Of a DNA stretch of 64,000 nucleotides, positions 16,839-24,989 are shown piece after piece; within the stretch, counting starts at the first letter, position 1, and the number at the start of each line of letters is the position of its first letter. The DNA lies in contig NZ_UYYD01000012.1 in the NCBI RefSeq assembly GCF_900625105.1, positions 1 through 64,000 of the forward strand, in the 5' to 3' direction. The position numbers and the translations under genes were made by a program. Below the pieces are notes generated by a model, which did no database searches, had not been told where the DNA came from, and worked only from the letters and a program-made list of their open reading frames with translations. Source of the DNA: Agathobaculum sp. Marseille-P7918 (GTDB lineage Bacteria; Bacillota; Clostridia; Oscillospirales; Butyricicoccaceae).

Positions 16839-17525
16839 ATGAAAACATTGCTGAAAAAAAGTATGTTTATAGCCATCTCACTTGCCTTGTTTAGCTGCTT
16901 GACCTTGGCCGCGTGTACTGCAAACGCCACTTCCACACAAGAGATACCGAGTAATTCGGGAGAGGATCAAGCTGCTCCTATGAACACCAGTACCCAAGTT
17001 TCATCTGACGTGATAGCAGATGAAAACTGCTTGCCAGGAGGCCCGTCCGATACCCAACTGGAGTATTGGGAGATTGATGAATTTGAAGATTGGATGGAGC
17101 AACAGCGAGACCAAATTCAAAAGTTGGCGGACAATAAGGATAAATCCTTTTATTACAAAGATGACAACGGCAGCTATGTGTGTCGTGAATGGACACAGGA
17201 GGATGTAGATAGTCTGTATGAAAGCTGGCAGGATCAGCTTGCGCTTATGAAAGAGGGCTATCACTTTACTAAATCCATGGAATTGTCGGACGGAAGTATC
17301 ATTTCCGGAGCGTTTGACCCTGAAACATGGAACGCTGCACCAGCGTCTGCCCACGGATCAACAATCATTACTTTACCTGACGGTTCGACAGTTGATTTGG
17401 GCCATTTTGATACCGTAGATGCTGCTACAAAAGCTGTGCAGGAATACTTGGAGCAGCAAGTTTCATCGGGAAATATGACACAGGCAGAAGCAGACAATTT
17501 GCTCAACAATGGTTCCATCGAGTAA
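16839..17525 (+). CDS. Secreted lipoprotein of unknown function
   Basis: A 228-residue protein with a lipoprotein signal: MKTLLKKSMFIAISLALF, then the lipobox LAAC near residue 25. The mature part is acidic, rich in Ser/Thr near the lipid anchor, then helical, with two segments resembling short helical pairs (WTQEDVDSLYESWQDQL; MTQAEADNLLNNG). No enzyme motif is seen. TGGAGGTC precedes the ATG at 16839. It follows the kinase and has its own copy of the promoter motif, so it is probably the output of this system. Confidence 0.75.
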   Translation: MKTLLKKSMFIAISLALFSCLTLAACTANATSTQEIPSNSGEDQAAPMNTSTQVSSDVIADENCLPGGPSDTQLEYWEIDEFEDWMEQQRDQIQKLADNKDKSFYYKDDNGSYVCREWTQEDVDSLYESWQDQLALMKEGYHFTKSMELSDGSIISGAFDPETWNAAPASAHGSTIITLPDGSTVDLGHFDTVDAATKAVQEYLEQQVSSGNMTQAEADNLLNNGSIE

Positions 17526-17612
17526 CAAATTTCTCAACTTGGCGGAGTTTCATTTCAAGAACCAATCATTTCATGTGAACTACATCTGTTCGCTCCAAGG
17601 CAAGTGGGAAAC

Positions 17613-17650
17613 TCAATAAATCAGTCATCACAGAGCCAGACGCAGAGCTA
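17613..17650 (+). repeat. Truncated intergenic repeat copy D
   Basis: Only the left end of the repeat is present (TCAATAAATCAGTCATCACA, then GAGCCAGACGCAGAGC), with one internal deletion of the GACGCATA unit. The hairpin is missing. It follows the lipoprotein gene, in the same place relative to its module as copies A to C. Confidence 0.7.
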
Positions 17651-17923
17651 ATAACACAAGATAATTTGTCTGGTAGGTATCGGCTTCTTTTTATCATATA
17701 CAGAACAACAGCCTGCCCCATTCAACGGGGAAAGAAAAAAACCGTTGCCGGGCAGGTTGGTTCTGTGCGTCCATTCTATATCCCAGCGGCGGTTTTGAGA
17801 AATCAAGGCCGCCGCTCTTATTTTTTCTATATCTAAAGGAATGTGATACTCGGATTGGCGGCCCAGGGAGAGAGCTGCCATGAAATCAATAATATGTAGT
17901 TTATCAAAAAAAGCCTTGCTCAC
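17648..17923 (-). CDS. Possible 91-residue protein, unrecognised
   Basis: A leftward frame opening with GTG at 17923. The peptide has a helical start (KAFFDKLHIIDFMAALSLG), a central basic part (NRRWDIEWTHRTN) and a cysteine pair (GAGCCS). No clear ribosome site precedes it, and nothing is known to me of this family. It lies between the lipoprotein and the sigma-like gene. It could be a decayed element gene or a chance frame. Confidence 0.3.
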   Translation of the reverse strand: MSKAFFDKLHIIDFMAALSLGRQSEYHIPLDIEKIRAAALISQNRRWDIEWTHRTNLPGNGFFLSPLNGAGCCSVYDKKKPIPTRQIILCY

Positions 17924-17999
17924 ACCCTGGCACCTTGCGCACCACCACCGGTATTATTCTGCCGGTTAATCGGCATTCAGAGAATATGGAGTTGGTATG

Positions 18000-18034
18000 A
18001 CGCCAGTTTTCCTTTACGGAAGACTGGCGTTTTT
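18000..18034 (+). terminator. Strong terminator before the sigma-like gene
   Basis: ACGCCAGTTTTCC at 18000-18012 pairs with GGAAGACTGGCGT at 18018-18030, one mismatch, followed by TTTTTG. It separates the cargo from the recombination module. Confidence 0.8.
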
Positions 18035-18139
18035 GTTTGTCGTTTTTTGTTGAATGGACTCGGATTATTTCGGTGCCGTTCTCCACCTCATTTCGGCTCA
18101 CCCGTCAACTGGACTTGTGAACCGAAATGGAGGTACATA

Positions 18140-18553
18140 ATGCAGAAAATCAATCTTCGGGATCTGTATCCCGATATATATAAAACAGACATTTTTTTGG
18201 AAGTGACCGATGAAGTACACGCTGTGTTTTTGGCAGACAAACGAGCTGACGCTGCCTATGAGCGCCAGATGTATCGCTATAAGGCATACTATTCTCTGGA
18301 CCATGACAATGGCATTGAAAATGCCGTAATAAATCGCCCACTTACCCCGGAGGAAATCTTGGAGGACAAACAACGGCGGGAACAGCTCTACGCTGCGGTG
18401 ATGGCGTTGCCGGACAAGCAGGCCAAGCGGATCTATGCCCGGTTCTACCTGGGCATGACGCCAACTGAAATTGCTAAGGCTGAGGGAGTGGATGTCAGCC
18501 GTGTCCGAGATAGCATTCGCCGGGGATTGAAACACCTTGCTAAACTTTTTTGA
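18140..18553 (+). CDS. Sigma-70 region 4-like regulator of the element
   Basis: A 137-residue protein. The C-terminal half is a sigma region 4 helix-turn-helix (LPDKQAKRIYARFYLGMTPTEI, AKAEGVDVSRVRDSIRRGLKHL). The N-terminal half lacks region 2. Such proteins sit before xis and int in Tn916/Tn1549-like elements and are thought to control excision. The ATG at 18140 follows ATGGAGGT. The gene is set off from the cargo by the terminator at 18000-18034. Confidence 0.82.
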   Translation: MQKINLRDLYPDIYKTDIFLEVTDEVHAVFLADKRADAAYERQMYRYKAYYSLDHDNGIENAVINRPLTPEEILEDKQRREQLYAAVMALPDKQAKRIYARFYLGMTPTEIAKAEGVDVSRVRDSIRRGLKHLAKLF

Positions 18554-19124
18554 TAAGTCCTTCTTACACGCGCCCGTTTTGCGGCTTTTTTGTCAGCGTA
18601 ATTAGAAGGACAATTCTTCCCCTTCATTGGCACATTGACAACTGAATAGACGGCATTTCTGGTACATAACCCATGTATGAGCGAATCAGGCGCGCCGCCA
18701 CGAAGGACAAGCCAAGGAGGTGATGAATCGGCTGTCCTGAGCGATCAACGTAAGCCTGGAACCTGGAGGTGGCACTTCAGGGCGCGGTGACTGCATGGGG
18801 GCTTAAAGATACTTCCTCACGGCCTCCTAAAGACTTGGGAGGAACCCTGCGGCGCACGAGTAAAACGACGCTGCGGAGTTATGACAGCCGCGCCAGCGGA
18901 GACCAGAAGTGTCCCCATCGTCAGGGGTGCGTGGCAAATGTGGCGAAAAATAACCAATTAGATCAGGAGAGCTGTACCCATTTACTGTTAGCAACAGCAG
19001 ATCGCAATGTGGATACAGCTTTCTTTTCAAAGTCAGATACCATGCGCTGGCAGCCTCGGTTGCCAGCGCATTCATGTGATTTTGAAAGCCACAACCACAT
19101 TCTTGACAGAAAGGGGGAACACCT
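18554..19124 (+). other. Long untranslated leader between regulator and xis
   Basis: I see no convincing gene in these 570 bases. Three structures stand out. AAGGAGGTGATG at 18714-18725 lies in the loop of a hairpin with arms GGACA-A-GCC and GGC-T-GTCC. CCTCC and GGGAGG can pair around 18826-18842. A perfect 11-bp hairpin covers 19042-19052 with 19061-19071. Sequestered ribosome sites suggest a regulatory RNA that controls xis/int expression. Frames read here are short or lack start signals. Confidence 0.45.
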
Positions 19125-19355
19125 ATGGAAAAATTGATTTCTCGGAAAGAGGCTGCCAAATTACTGGGGATCAGCATTGCCACTTTGGATGCAGCACGAA
19201 ACAGCGGGCTGATTTCCTATGTTCAGTATGTGCAAAATGGTTGCGTGTACTTTACGGATGCTGGCCTTCAAGAGTATATCGCAAAATGTACCCATCGTGC
19301 AAAGCCGATGGAAAAAAGCACTACATATCGTAAGCCGCGAAGCGCAGGAGTTTGA
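19125..19355 (+). CDS. xis: Excisionase-type winged-helix protein
   Basis: A 76-residue DNA-binding protein. The HTH is EAAKLLGISIATLDAARNSG and is followed by a short wing (ISYVQYVQNGCVYFTD), the MerR/Xis-like fold used by recombination directionality factors. GGGGGAA precedes the ATG at 19125. It lies directly before two integrase genes. By position and fold it should bias the integrase towards excision. The basic tail after residue 60 is probably disordered. Confidence 0.8.
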   Translation: MEKLISRKEAAKLLGISIATLDAARNSGLISYVQYVQNGCVYFTDAGLQEYIAKCTHRAKPMEKSTTYRKPRSAGV

Positions 19356-19439
19356 GCTATTCCGTATCCTTGCTGGAATCTAAAATGTCTGATAAAACAA
19401 AGGTACAGCGCTGGAGATTATTCTTAGGAGGTGACGGAA

Positions 19440-20654
19440 TTGGCCAAACGGCAAACAATAATTCCTCAATATGGCACCGTCATGAAAAAGGGTGTCCTGT
19501 ATTATAGGACCAGAATCAAAGATGCGAACGGAAAGCTCATTGCTCTTTACGCAAAAACACCTGAAGAACTTTACAAAAGAGAAACGATTGCGTTGGAGCA
19601 GATTGAAAATGCTACTTTCCATCGGAAAACGCCCACGGTGGCCGAGTATTGTGAAAAGTGGCTGCTGATGCAATCGGTCCATGTGCGAGCAACCACCTTG
19701 ACGGACTATACTTCAAAGGTCAGACGGCATATCATTGCGGAACTGGGAGATAAGCGGATGGGAGAGGTTAGCCTGGACGATATTCAGCTTGCTCTCGTTC
19801 CAGTTTCTAAGAAATCCGTATCGGTTTACAAGTCCGTGGTGATTCTTTATAAGTCTATCTTTCGTTCAGCAATGGAAAGCCGGATTATCGACCACAACCC
19901 GACAATTCATCTAACGACAAAAGGAGGCGGCGTTCCTCAAGAGGATCGGCAGGCTTTGACAGACGAACAGGTAGAACGTCTTTTAGATGCTATCCGAGGT
20001 TTGCCACCTTATGTGTTTGTCATGATCGGCTTGTATGCTGGCCTGCGACGAGAAGAAATTCTTGCACTGCAATGGGATTCTGTATATCTGGATACGGATA
20101 CCCCATACCTGACTGTAAGGCGGGCATGGCACACAGAGCATAACAGACCGGTCATCCTGGATGAATTGAAAACAAAGGCTGCGGAGAGAAATATCCCTCT
20201 CCCTGTTTGTTTAGCAGAGTGCTTGAAAGCGGCAAAAGCAACCTCGACTTCGGAGTATGTAGTTTCAAACCGGGATGGCGAACCGCTGTCTTACACACAG
20301 TTTAAGCGGCTCTGGCAGTATATTGTTACCAGAACCGTTAAAGAACGGTCGTATTATCGGTACGAAGATGGAAAGCGTGTAAAACATACGGTTACCCCTG
20401 TTCTTGGAGAAAAGGCAGCCCATAATGGTAAGGTGATTTACAGCTTGGATTTTGAGGTTACTCCACATCAGCTGCGGCATACCTACATCACCAACCTCAT
20501 TCATGCGTCGGTAGATCCCAAAACAGTTCAATACCTGGCAGGTCATGAAAGCAGCAAGATTACCATGGACATCTATGCAAAGGTCAAATACAACAGGCCG
20601 GACGAGCTGGTGAGGTCAATGAGCGGCGCATTTGCAAGCTGGGAAGCAGTATAA
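19440..20654 (+). CDS. int: Tyrosine integrase, first of two
   Basis: A 404-residue site-specific recombinase. An N-terminal arm-binding domain is followed by a SAM-like core-binding domain (about 70-165) and the catalytic domain, with R in GLRREEILAL, HQLRHTY (the HxxR box), and the H and Y of LAGHESSK and MDIYAK. I take TTG at 19440, 8 nt after AGGAGG (19426-19431). It gives MAKRQTIIPQYGT, matching the start of the second integrase; the GTG at 19431 overlaps the ribosome site. Confidence 0.9.
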   Translation: MAKRQTIIPQYGTVMKKGVLYYRTRIKDANGKLIALYAKTPEELYKRETIALEQIENATFHRKTPTVAEYCEKWLLMQSVHVRATTLTDYTSKVRRHIIAELGDKRMGEVSLDDIQLALVPVSKKSVSVYKSVVILYKSIFRSAMESRIIDHNPTIHLTTKGGGVPQEDRQALTDEQVERLLDAIRGLPPYVFVMIGLYAGLRREEILALQWDSVYLDTDTPYLTVRRAWHTEHNRPVILDELKTKAAERNIPLPVCLAECLKAAKATSTSEYVVSNRDGEPLSYTQFKRLWQYIVTRTVKERSYYRYEDGKRVKHTVTPVLGEKAAHNGKVIYSLDFEVTPHQLRHTYITNLIHASVDPKTVQYLAGHESSKITMDIYAKVKYNRPDELVRSMSGAFASWEAV

Positions 20655-20677
20655 CAATAAAATAGGAAGTGAAACAG

Positions 20678-20709
20678 GAGCGAGGCAAGGATGTCTCGCT
20701 CTTTGTTTT
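20678..20709 (+). terminator. Terminator between the two integrases
   Basis: GAGCGAG at 20678-20684 pairs with CTCGCTC at 20695-20701, followed by TTTGTTTT. The two integrase genes are therefore probably separate transcripts. Confidence 0.7.
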
Positions 20710-20802
20710 GCCCAGGCCGTATCTTTGATTAAATTAGGGCTTTCTGATAAAAAGAGAGTGTAGATACGGAAACTGCACATTATCAGGAAAGGAAGATCGA
20801 AG

Positions 20803-22014
20803 ATGGCTAAAAAGAAACCAGAGGTCCCGAAGTATGGAACCATTACATTAAAAGGAATCCAGTATTACAGGACCCGGATTATGGACGCAGATGGCAAGCA
20901 GGTGAGTCTGTACGCCACTACTTGCGAGGAATTATATGAGAAGGAATTAGAGGCGCGACGGCAGGTGGAGGAGATCATCTTTCATCGTCAGCATCCAACG
21001 GTGGCAGAGTATTGCGAAAAGTGGCTGTTGATGCAGTCGGCAAAGGTTTCTGCCTCTACGCTCAGAGGTTATACGAGGGACATGAAAAACTATATCATCA
21101 AACCCTTGGGCGAGATGTATATGGAGGAGGTCACTTCGGATGATATTCGATTGGCGCTTGTTCCGCTGTCGAAAAAATCAGAGGGACTGTATAATAAGGT
21201 AAATATGCTCCTAAAATGTGTTTTTTACACGGCAGAACGGAGCCAAATTCTCGAACACAATCCCTGTGAGGGAATATCGGGCAAGGGCGGAAAGCCAGCA
21301 AAAAAGAGGGAGGCATTGACAGATCAACAGGTAGCCGTGCTTCTGGATACAGTCAAAGGGCTTCCGCCCTACCTATTTGTTATGCTTGGATTGTATTCCG
21401 GTTTGCGCCGAGAAGAAATCCTCGCGCTGCAATGGGACTGTGTATTTCTGGACGAGCCTACACCTTATCTATCGGTAAGGCGAGCATGGCGTACGGAGCA
21501 TAACAGACCCGTGGTTTCTACGGTACTAAAGAGTAAAGCAGCCAAAAGGGATATTCCGATTCCCAAGTGTCTGGTGGATTGTCTGCGGGAAGCCAAGGAA
21601 ACTTCCCATTCGGACTATGTGGTTGCAGACAGCAACGGAGAGCCGTTGGCTGCATCCCAGTTTCAGCGAGTATGGAAGTACGTAGTTGTCCGGTCCACCA
21701 AGCCCCGCAACTATTATAAGTATGTGAATGGTCAGAGTATCAAATACACGGTTACCCCAACGCTGGGCATGACCCAGAAAAATCAACCCAAAATCAGATA
21801 TACGCTGGACTTTGATGTAACCCCGCATCAGCTGCGACATACCTACATCACCAATCTTCTCTATGCTGGTGTTGATCCAAAGACCGTCCAATACCTTGCT
21901 GGACATGAAAACAGCAAAACAACTATGGACATCTACGCCAAGGTGAAGTACAATAAACCAGAGGAGCTGTTTGGGGTGGTAAACGGTGCTTTCCATCAGG
22001 CTCCAGCTCAATGA
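20803..22014 (+). CDS. int: Tyrosine integrase, second of two
   Basis: A 403-residue recombinase similar along its whole length to the one at 19440, roughly two-thirds identical by eye. It keeps the catalytic arginine (GLRREEILAL), HQLRHTY, LAGHENSK and MDIYAK, so both copies look active. The ATG at 20803 follows AAAGGAAGATCGAAG. It lies 149 bp after the first copy and is the last gene before the presumed att site. Which copy drives integration is not known. They could have different targets or act as a pair. Confidence 0.9.
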   Translation: MAKKKPEVPKYGTITLKGIQYYRTRIMDADGKQVSLYATTCEELYEKELEARRQVEEIIFHRQHPTVAEYCEKWLLMQSAKVSASTLRGYTRDMKNYIIKPLGEMYMEEVTSDDIRLALVPLSKKSEGLYNKVNMLLKCVFYTAERSQILEHNPCEGISGKGGKPAKKREALTDQQVAVLLDTVKGLPPYLFVMLGLYSGLRREEILALQWDCVFLDEPTPYLSVRRAWRTEHNRPVVSTVLKSKAAKRDIPIPKCLVDCLREAKETSHSDYVVADSNGEPLAASQFQRVWKYVVVRSTKPRNYYKYVNGQSIKYTVTPTLGMTQKNQPKIRYTLDFDVTPHQLRHTYITNLLYAGVDPKTVQYLAGHENSKTTMDIYAKVKYNKPEELFGVVNGAFHQAPAQ

Positions 22015-22099
22015 AAACCCCCTGTTTTTTGTGGTTACCACATAGGATAACCGAGAGCTAAAAAGCCGGAAAAGCCCGGAATATCAAGGAAAATCGGCT

Positions 22100-22162
22100 C
22101 TAAAACTCGCGCAGTACGGCCTCAAAGCCGCTCGTCGCGCTCCGCAGTTCAGCAAGCGCTAA
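22100..22162 (-). pseudogene. Possible 3' fragment of the disrupted or restored host gene
   Basis: Read leftwards, the bases encode ALAELRSATSGFEAVLREF and then TAG, with a stop just upstream. The peptide looks like a protein C-terminus rather than random sequence and lies right at the integrase end, where an element that targets a gene's 3' end would leave such a fragment. The parent gene is not recognised. This is an inference from position and composition. Confidence 0.3.
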
Positions 22163-22181
22163 ATTTTATCAAAAGCGTACC

Positions 22182-22213
22182 AAAACCCCGGAAACCGTAT
22201 GGTTCCGGGGTTT
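22182..22213. terminator. Bidirectional terminator
   Basis: AACCCCGGAA and TTCCGGGGTT form a strong stem around ACCGTATGG, with TTTTTC to the right and TTTTGG when read leftwards. It ends the minus-strand oxidoreductase gene and shields it from the element. Confidence 0.8.
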
Positions 22214-22259
22214 TTCTTTTTCAATGGGCAGGTACAGTCCAAGGTCGCGGATTTTTTGG

Positions 22260-22805
22260 TCAGATTTTGTTTGCCAGTGCGGCGGCTTGCCGGCAGCCGT
22301 CGGTCTTGTCGATATCGCCGGGGTTCAGCACGCCGGGAACGAGCACTTCGCCTACCATGGTCCACTTGTTCAAAGCAGCGGTGCGTTCCATGGGAATGCG
22401 CACTCCATCGAGCACGGACAGATCTGCTTCCTCGCAGCAGGCAATCAGAGCGCATTCTTTTCCGGCAATGTCCTTGCCGCCGACCACAAGGGAGTAGATT
22501 CGGTCGATCACTCCTTTGATCTGGGCCGGGATGGAATACCAGTAGACCGGCATGGTAAAGACCAGAACGTCAGCTTCGAGAATGGCCGGAGCAATCTGAT
22601 TGAAATCATCATCAAAAGAGCAGGCCTTGCCGGTTTTGAAGCAGGTTTCACACGCGTGGCAGCCGCCGATCTGCATCATCGCGGCATCAAAGCGGGTGAC
22701 AGAGTGGCCTTTCTGTTCTGCCGCCCGGATAAAGCTGTCCGTCATAGCAAAGCTGTTGCCGTTTTTGCGGGGGCTGCCGGTGATGACAACGATTTTCTTA
22801 CTCAT
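22260..22805 (-). CDS. Flavodoxin-fold NAD(P)H-dependent oxidoreductase
   Basis: A 181-residue FMN enzyme. The FMN-binding loop GSPRKNGNSFAM is at residues 10-21, CHACETC near residue 49 is the cysteine motif common in clostridial iron-sulfur flavoprotein-like reductases, and MPVYWYSIPAQIKGVIDR follows. Family members reduce quinones, azo compounds or act in redox stress. AAGGAGG precedes the ATG at 22805. It is divergent from an HxlR regulator gene with overlapping promoters, so redox or electrophile-responsive control is likely. Confidence 0.85.
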   Translation of the reverse strand: MSKKIVVITGSPRKNGNSFAMTDSFIRAAEQKGHSVTRFDAAMMQIGGCHACETCFKTGKACSFDDDFNQIAPAILEADVLVFTMPVYWYSIPAQIKGVIDRIYSLVVGGKDIAGKECALIACCEEADLSVLDGVRIPMERTAALNKWTMVGEVLVPGVLNPGDIDKTDGCRQAAALANKI

Positions 22806-22830
22806 TTGAATCCTCCTTATTTGACCAAGG

Positions 22831-22911
22831 TTGACACAACCTGTATTTGATATTACAATCATAGCAGGAATGGGAAAAAGAGCAAGTACGCACATTTTAG
22901 TGCGATACTTG
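22831..22911. promoter_or_regulatory. Divergent promoters with HxlR-type palindrome
   Basis: Rightward: TTGACA (22831-22836), 17 bp, TACAAT (22854-22859), for the HxlR gene. Leftward: TTGCTC (22880-22885), 16 bp, TATGAT (22858-22863), for the oxidoreductase. An imperfect palindrome with outer arms CAAGTA/TACTTG and inner arms GCAC/GTGC covers 22883-22911 and overlaps the leftward -35 box. It is a likely HxlR operator. Confidence 0.65.
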
Positions 22912-22947
22912 CATAAAGGTATTGTACTTACCGGGAGGAAAGTATCT

Positions 22948-23295
22948 ATGAAGGACACCGAGCAATATCAGGCTTGTATTTCCAGCGCAAATTTGGCAGA
23001 TACAGGGTTCAGCTATACGCTATCCCTCATCAACGGCAAGTATAAGATGACAATTCTGTATGCGCTGATGTGTTTTGGCGTGGTGCGGTTCAACGAGATG
23101 AAAAAATATATCGGCGGCATTTCTTATAAGACGCTCAGTTCCACGCTGAAGGAACTGGAAGCGGATCAGTTGGTGCATCGGGAGGAATATCCTCAGATCC
23201 CGCCCAAGGTAGAGTACAGCTTGACAGCGCGCGGGAAATCGCTGATTCCGATTTTGGATCAGATGTGTGAGTGGGGCGAACAAAACAGGTTGTGA
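22948..23295 (+). CDS. HxlR-family regulator
   Basis: A 115-residue winged-helix regulator. Family hallmarks are SLINGKYKMTILYAL, RFNEMKKYIGGISYKTLSSTLKELEADQLV and the PPKVEYSLTARGKSL wing. HxlR members such as HypR or YodB sense electrophiles through N-terminal cysteines; here the only early cysteine is near residue 9. GGGAGGAAA precedes the ATG at 22948. It probably controls the divergent oxidoreductase gene. Confidence 0.88.
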   Translation: MKDTEQYQACISSANLADTGFSYTLSLINGKYKMTILYALMCFGVVRFNEMKKYIGGISYKTLSSTLKELEADQLVHREEYPQIPPKVEYSLTARGKSLIPILDQMCEWGEQNRL

Positions 23296-23302
23296 AAAGA
23301 CA

Positions 23303-23338
23303 CAAAGCGCCTGATTGCAATTGCAATCAGACGCTTTG
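23303..23338. terminator. Bidirectional terminator
   Basis: A near-perfect 36-bp palindrome centred between GATTGCAA and TTGCAATC, with outer AAAGCG/CGCTTT arms, lies between the convergent HxlR and amidohydrolase genes. T tracts are short on both sides, but the stem is very stable. Confidence 0.65.
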
Positions 23339-23432
23339 CGTTAATATATAGAGAAAAAGGAGTGGTGGCAGAATTTAAGTTTGCCTAAAAGGAGCGTTTC
23401 GTCCATCTTTACGGCAGAGAGCTCGAACTCGT

Positions 23433-24692
23433 TTAATTAAGCGACTGCATATTGGCCAAGTGGAGCAATGCATTGGCCAGAACATCTACGCCGCAGGCAA
23501 TCTCTGCGATGCTGGTGTATTCTGCCGGATCGTGGCTGATGCCGTCTTTGCTGGGCACGAAGATCATCGCCATTGGGGCAAATTCGGCAACCAGAAGAGA
23601 GTCGTGATATGCGCCGCTGGTCATCTTGTGATAGGGGATTTGCAGGGACTGGCAGGTATCCTCCAGCACATGGAGCACTTTGGGGTCGGACATATGCGGC
23701 AGATCATCTGTATCTACGCTGTATTTTGCATCCAGATGCCGCAATTTTGCGACCACTTGGATATAATTGCAGATGTTTTTGGTCAATTCCTGCTTGGTTT
23801 CCTTGCTGATGTCCCGGATGTCGATCGTAAAACGGATCTCGCCTGCAATCACATTGGAGGCGTTGGGGAAAACCTGAATTTTGCCCACAGTTGCAACCGT
23901 GTGGGTGTTGCCGTAGGAGCGGGCCAGATGTTCCAGCTGTAGGATGATGTCCGCGGCTGCGGGGACAACGTCGTGTCGGGCGTTCATCGGAGTAGAACCG
24001 GCGTGCTTTTGTTCGCCCTTGAGTGTGACATGGATATAGGTCGGCGCGCAGATTCCGGTGACCAGCCCGATGGGGATGCCGAGCTGCTCCAGCACAGGCG
24101 CCTGTTCGATGTGCAGTTCCACACTGGCAAATACATCGCCCTTATGCTTGCGGACAGCGTCATAGTCCAGTTTGGTATATCCCAGACGTTCCAGTTCGCT
24201 GTACAGGGAGATGCCGTTATCATCATACAGCTCTTTGGTCTGTTCCAATGATAAATGACCGGCCATAGCGCGGCTGCCGATGCAACCAGTGCCGAATCGG
24301 GTGGGTTCTTCGGAGGCAAAAACCACGACCGTGATCGGGCGCTGATGCGCCTCACCCGATGCACGGATCATCCGGCAGGCTTCGATGGCGCCGATGACAC
24401 CGGCCATACCATCATACATGCCTGCGTTGATCACCGTGTCGATATGCGAACCGCTCCAGACCGGTGCGGCATCCGGATCATTTCCAGCCAGCGTGCCGAA
24501 GATGTTGCCGATGGCATCTTCCTGTACGGTCATACCGGTTTGCTGCATCAAATCTTTGATATAGGAACGGGCTTTGTTCTCTTCGTCGGAAAACAGAACG
24601 CGGGTGGTACCTGCCTGTTCGGGTGCGCTGTCGAATTGGGCGAGCGTTTGCAGACCGGTGCGAATGTTGTTTTTGTCTGCTTGGGGCAGCAT
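23433..24692 (-). CDS. M20-family N-carbamoyl amino acid hydrolase/ureidohydrolase
   Basis: A 419-residue zinc amidase of the hydantoinase/carbamoylase group (allantoate amidohydrolase, N-carbamoyl-L-amino acid or beta-ureidopropionate hydrolase). Metal ligands are seen in GSHIDTV, YDGMAG, EEPTRFG and HIEQAP, with a late histidine in SHDPAEY. It should hydrolyse the N-carbamoyl product made by the hydantoinase/dihydropyrimidinase at 27021, releasing ammonia, CO2 and an amino acid or beta-alanine. It is divergent from the PucR-type regulator gene, which fits nitrogen scavenging. The exact substrate is unknown. Confidence 0.85.
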   Translation of the reverse strand: MLPQADKNNIRTGLQTLAQFDSAPEQAGTTRVLFSDEENKARSYIKDLMQQTGMTVQEDAIGNIFGTLAGNDPDAAPVWSGSHIDTVINAGMYDGMAGVIGAIEACRMIRASGEAHQRPITVVVFASEEPTRFGTGCIGSRAMAGHLSLEQTKELYDDNGISLYSELERLGYTKLDYDAVRKHKGDVFASVELHIEQAPVLEQLGIPIGLVTGICAPTYIHVTLKGEQKHAGSTPMNARHDVVPAAADIILQLEHLARSYGNTHTVATVGKIQVFPNASNVIAGEIRFTIDIRDISKETKQELTKNICNYIQVVAKLRHLDAKYSVDTDDLPHMSDPKVLHVLEDTCQSLQIPYHKMTSGAYHDSLLVAEFAPMAMIFVPSKDGISHDPAEYTSIAEIACGVDVLANALLHLANMQSLN

Positions 24693-24989
24693 GGAAAATC
24701 CCTCCCATCGTGCAGTCCGGCTGTTCCGCCTGCACTGATTTTTGTCTCATTATAGCATTGCGGGAGGAGATGACACAGTGCAATCTGCCCAATTCTTGTA
24801 ATATAATTCAGCAATCCGCACAAAATCATGCAATTGCTTCATTGCGATACGGGGGCGCACATGATAAAATAATAGTATCAAAAACGCATTTTGCCCCGCG
24901 GCTCTGTCGGGCAACCGGCCAGTTTCCATGCAAAACGGCTTACAGACAAAATGCGTCGCCGGAGGATCAAACGAAAGGGGATTACGGAT

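Larger units (their letters stand above)
1..22099. mobile_element. Integrated mobilisable/conjugative element, right part
   Basis: The segment begins inside the element and carries a relaxase at 139, a cargo island of envelope-stress signalling genes, a sigma-like regulator at 18140, an excisionase-type protein at 19125 and two tyrosine integrases ending at 22014. A relaxase at one end and xis/int at the other is the usual layout of an integrative mobilisable or conjugative element. The left end is outside the window. The right limit is placed near 22099, where a minus-strand coding fragment resembling the 3' end of a host gene begins. No conjugation pilus genes are seen here, so it may be mobilisable rather than self-transmissible, unless those genes lie to the left. 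Confidence 0.7.

Noticed and set aside
18769-19137. 122-codon frame before xis
   Set aside because: The peptide is low-complexity and lacks a ribosome site; the region looks like structured untranslated RNA.
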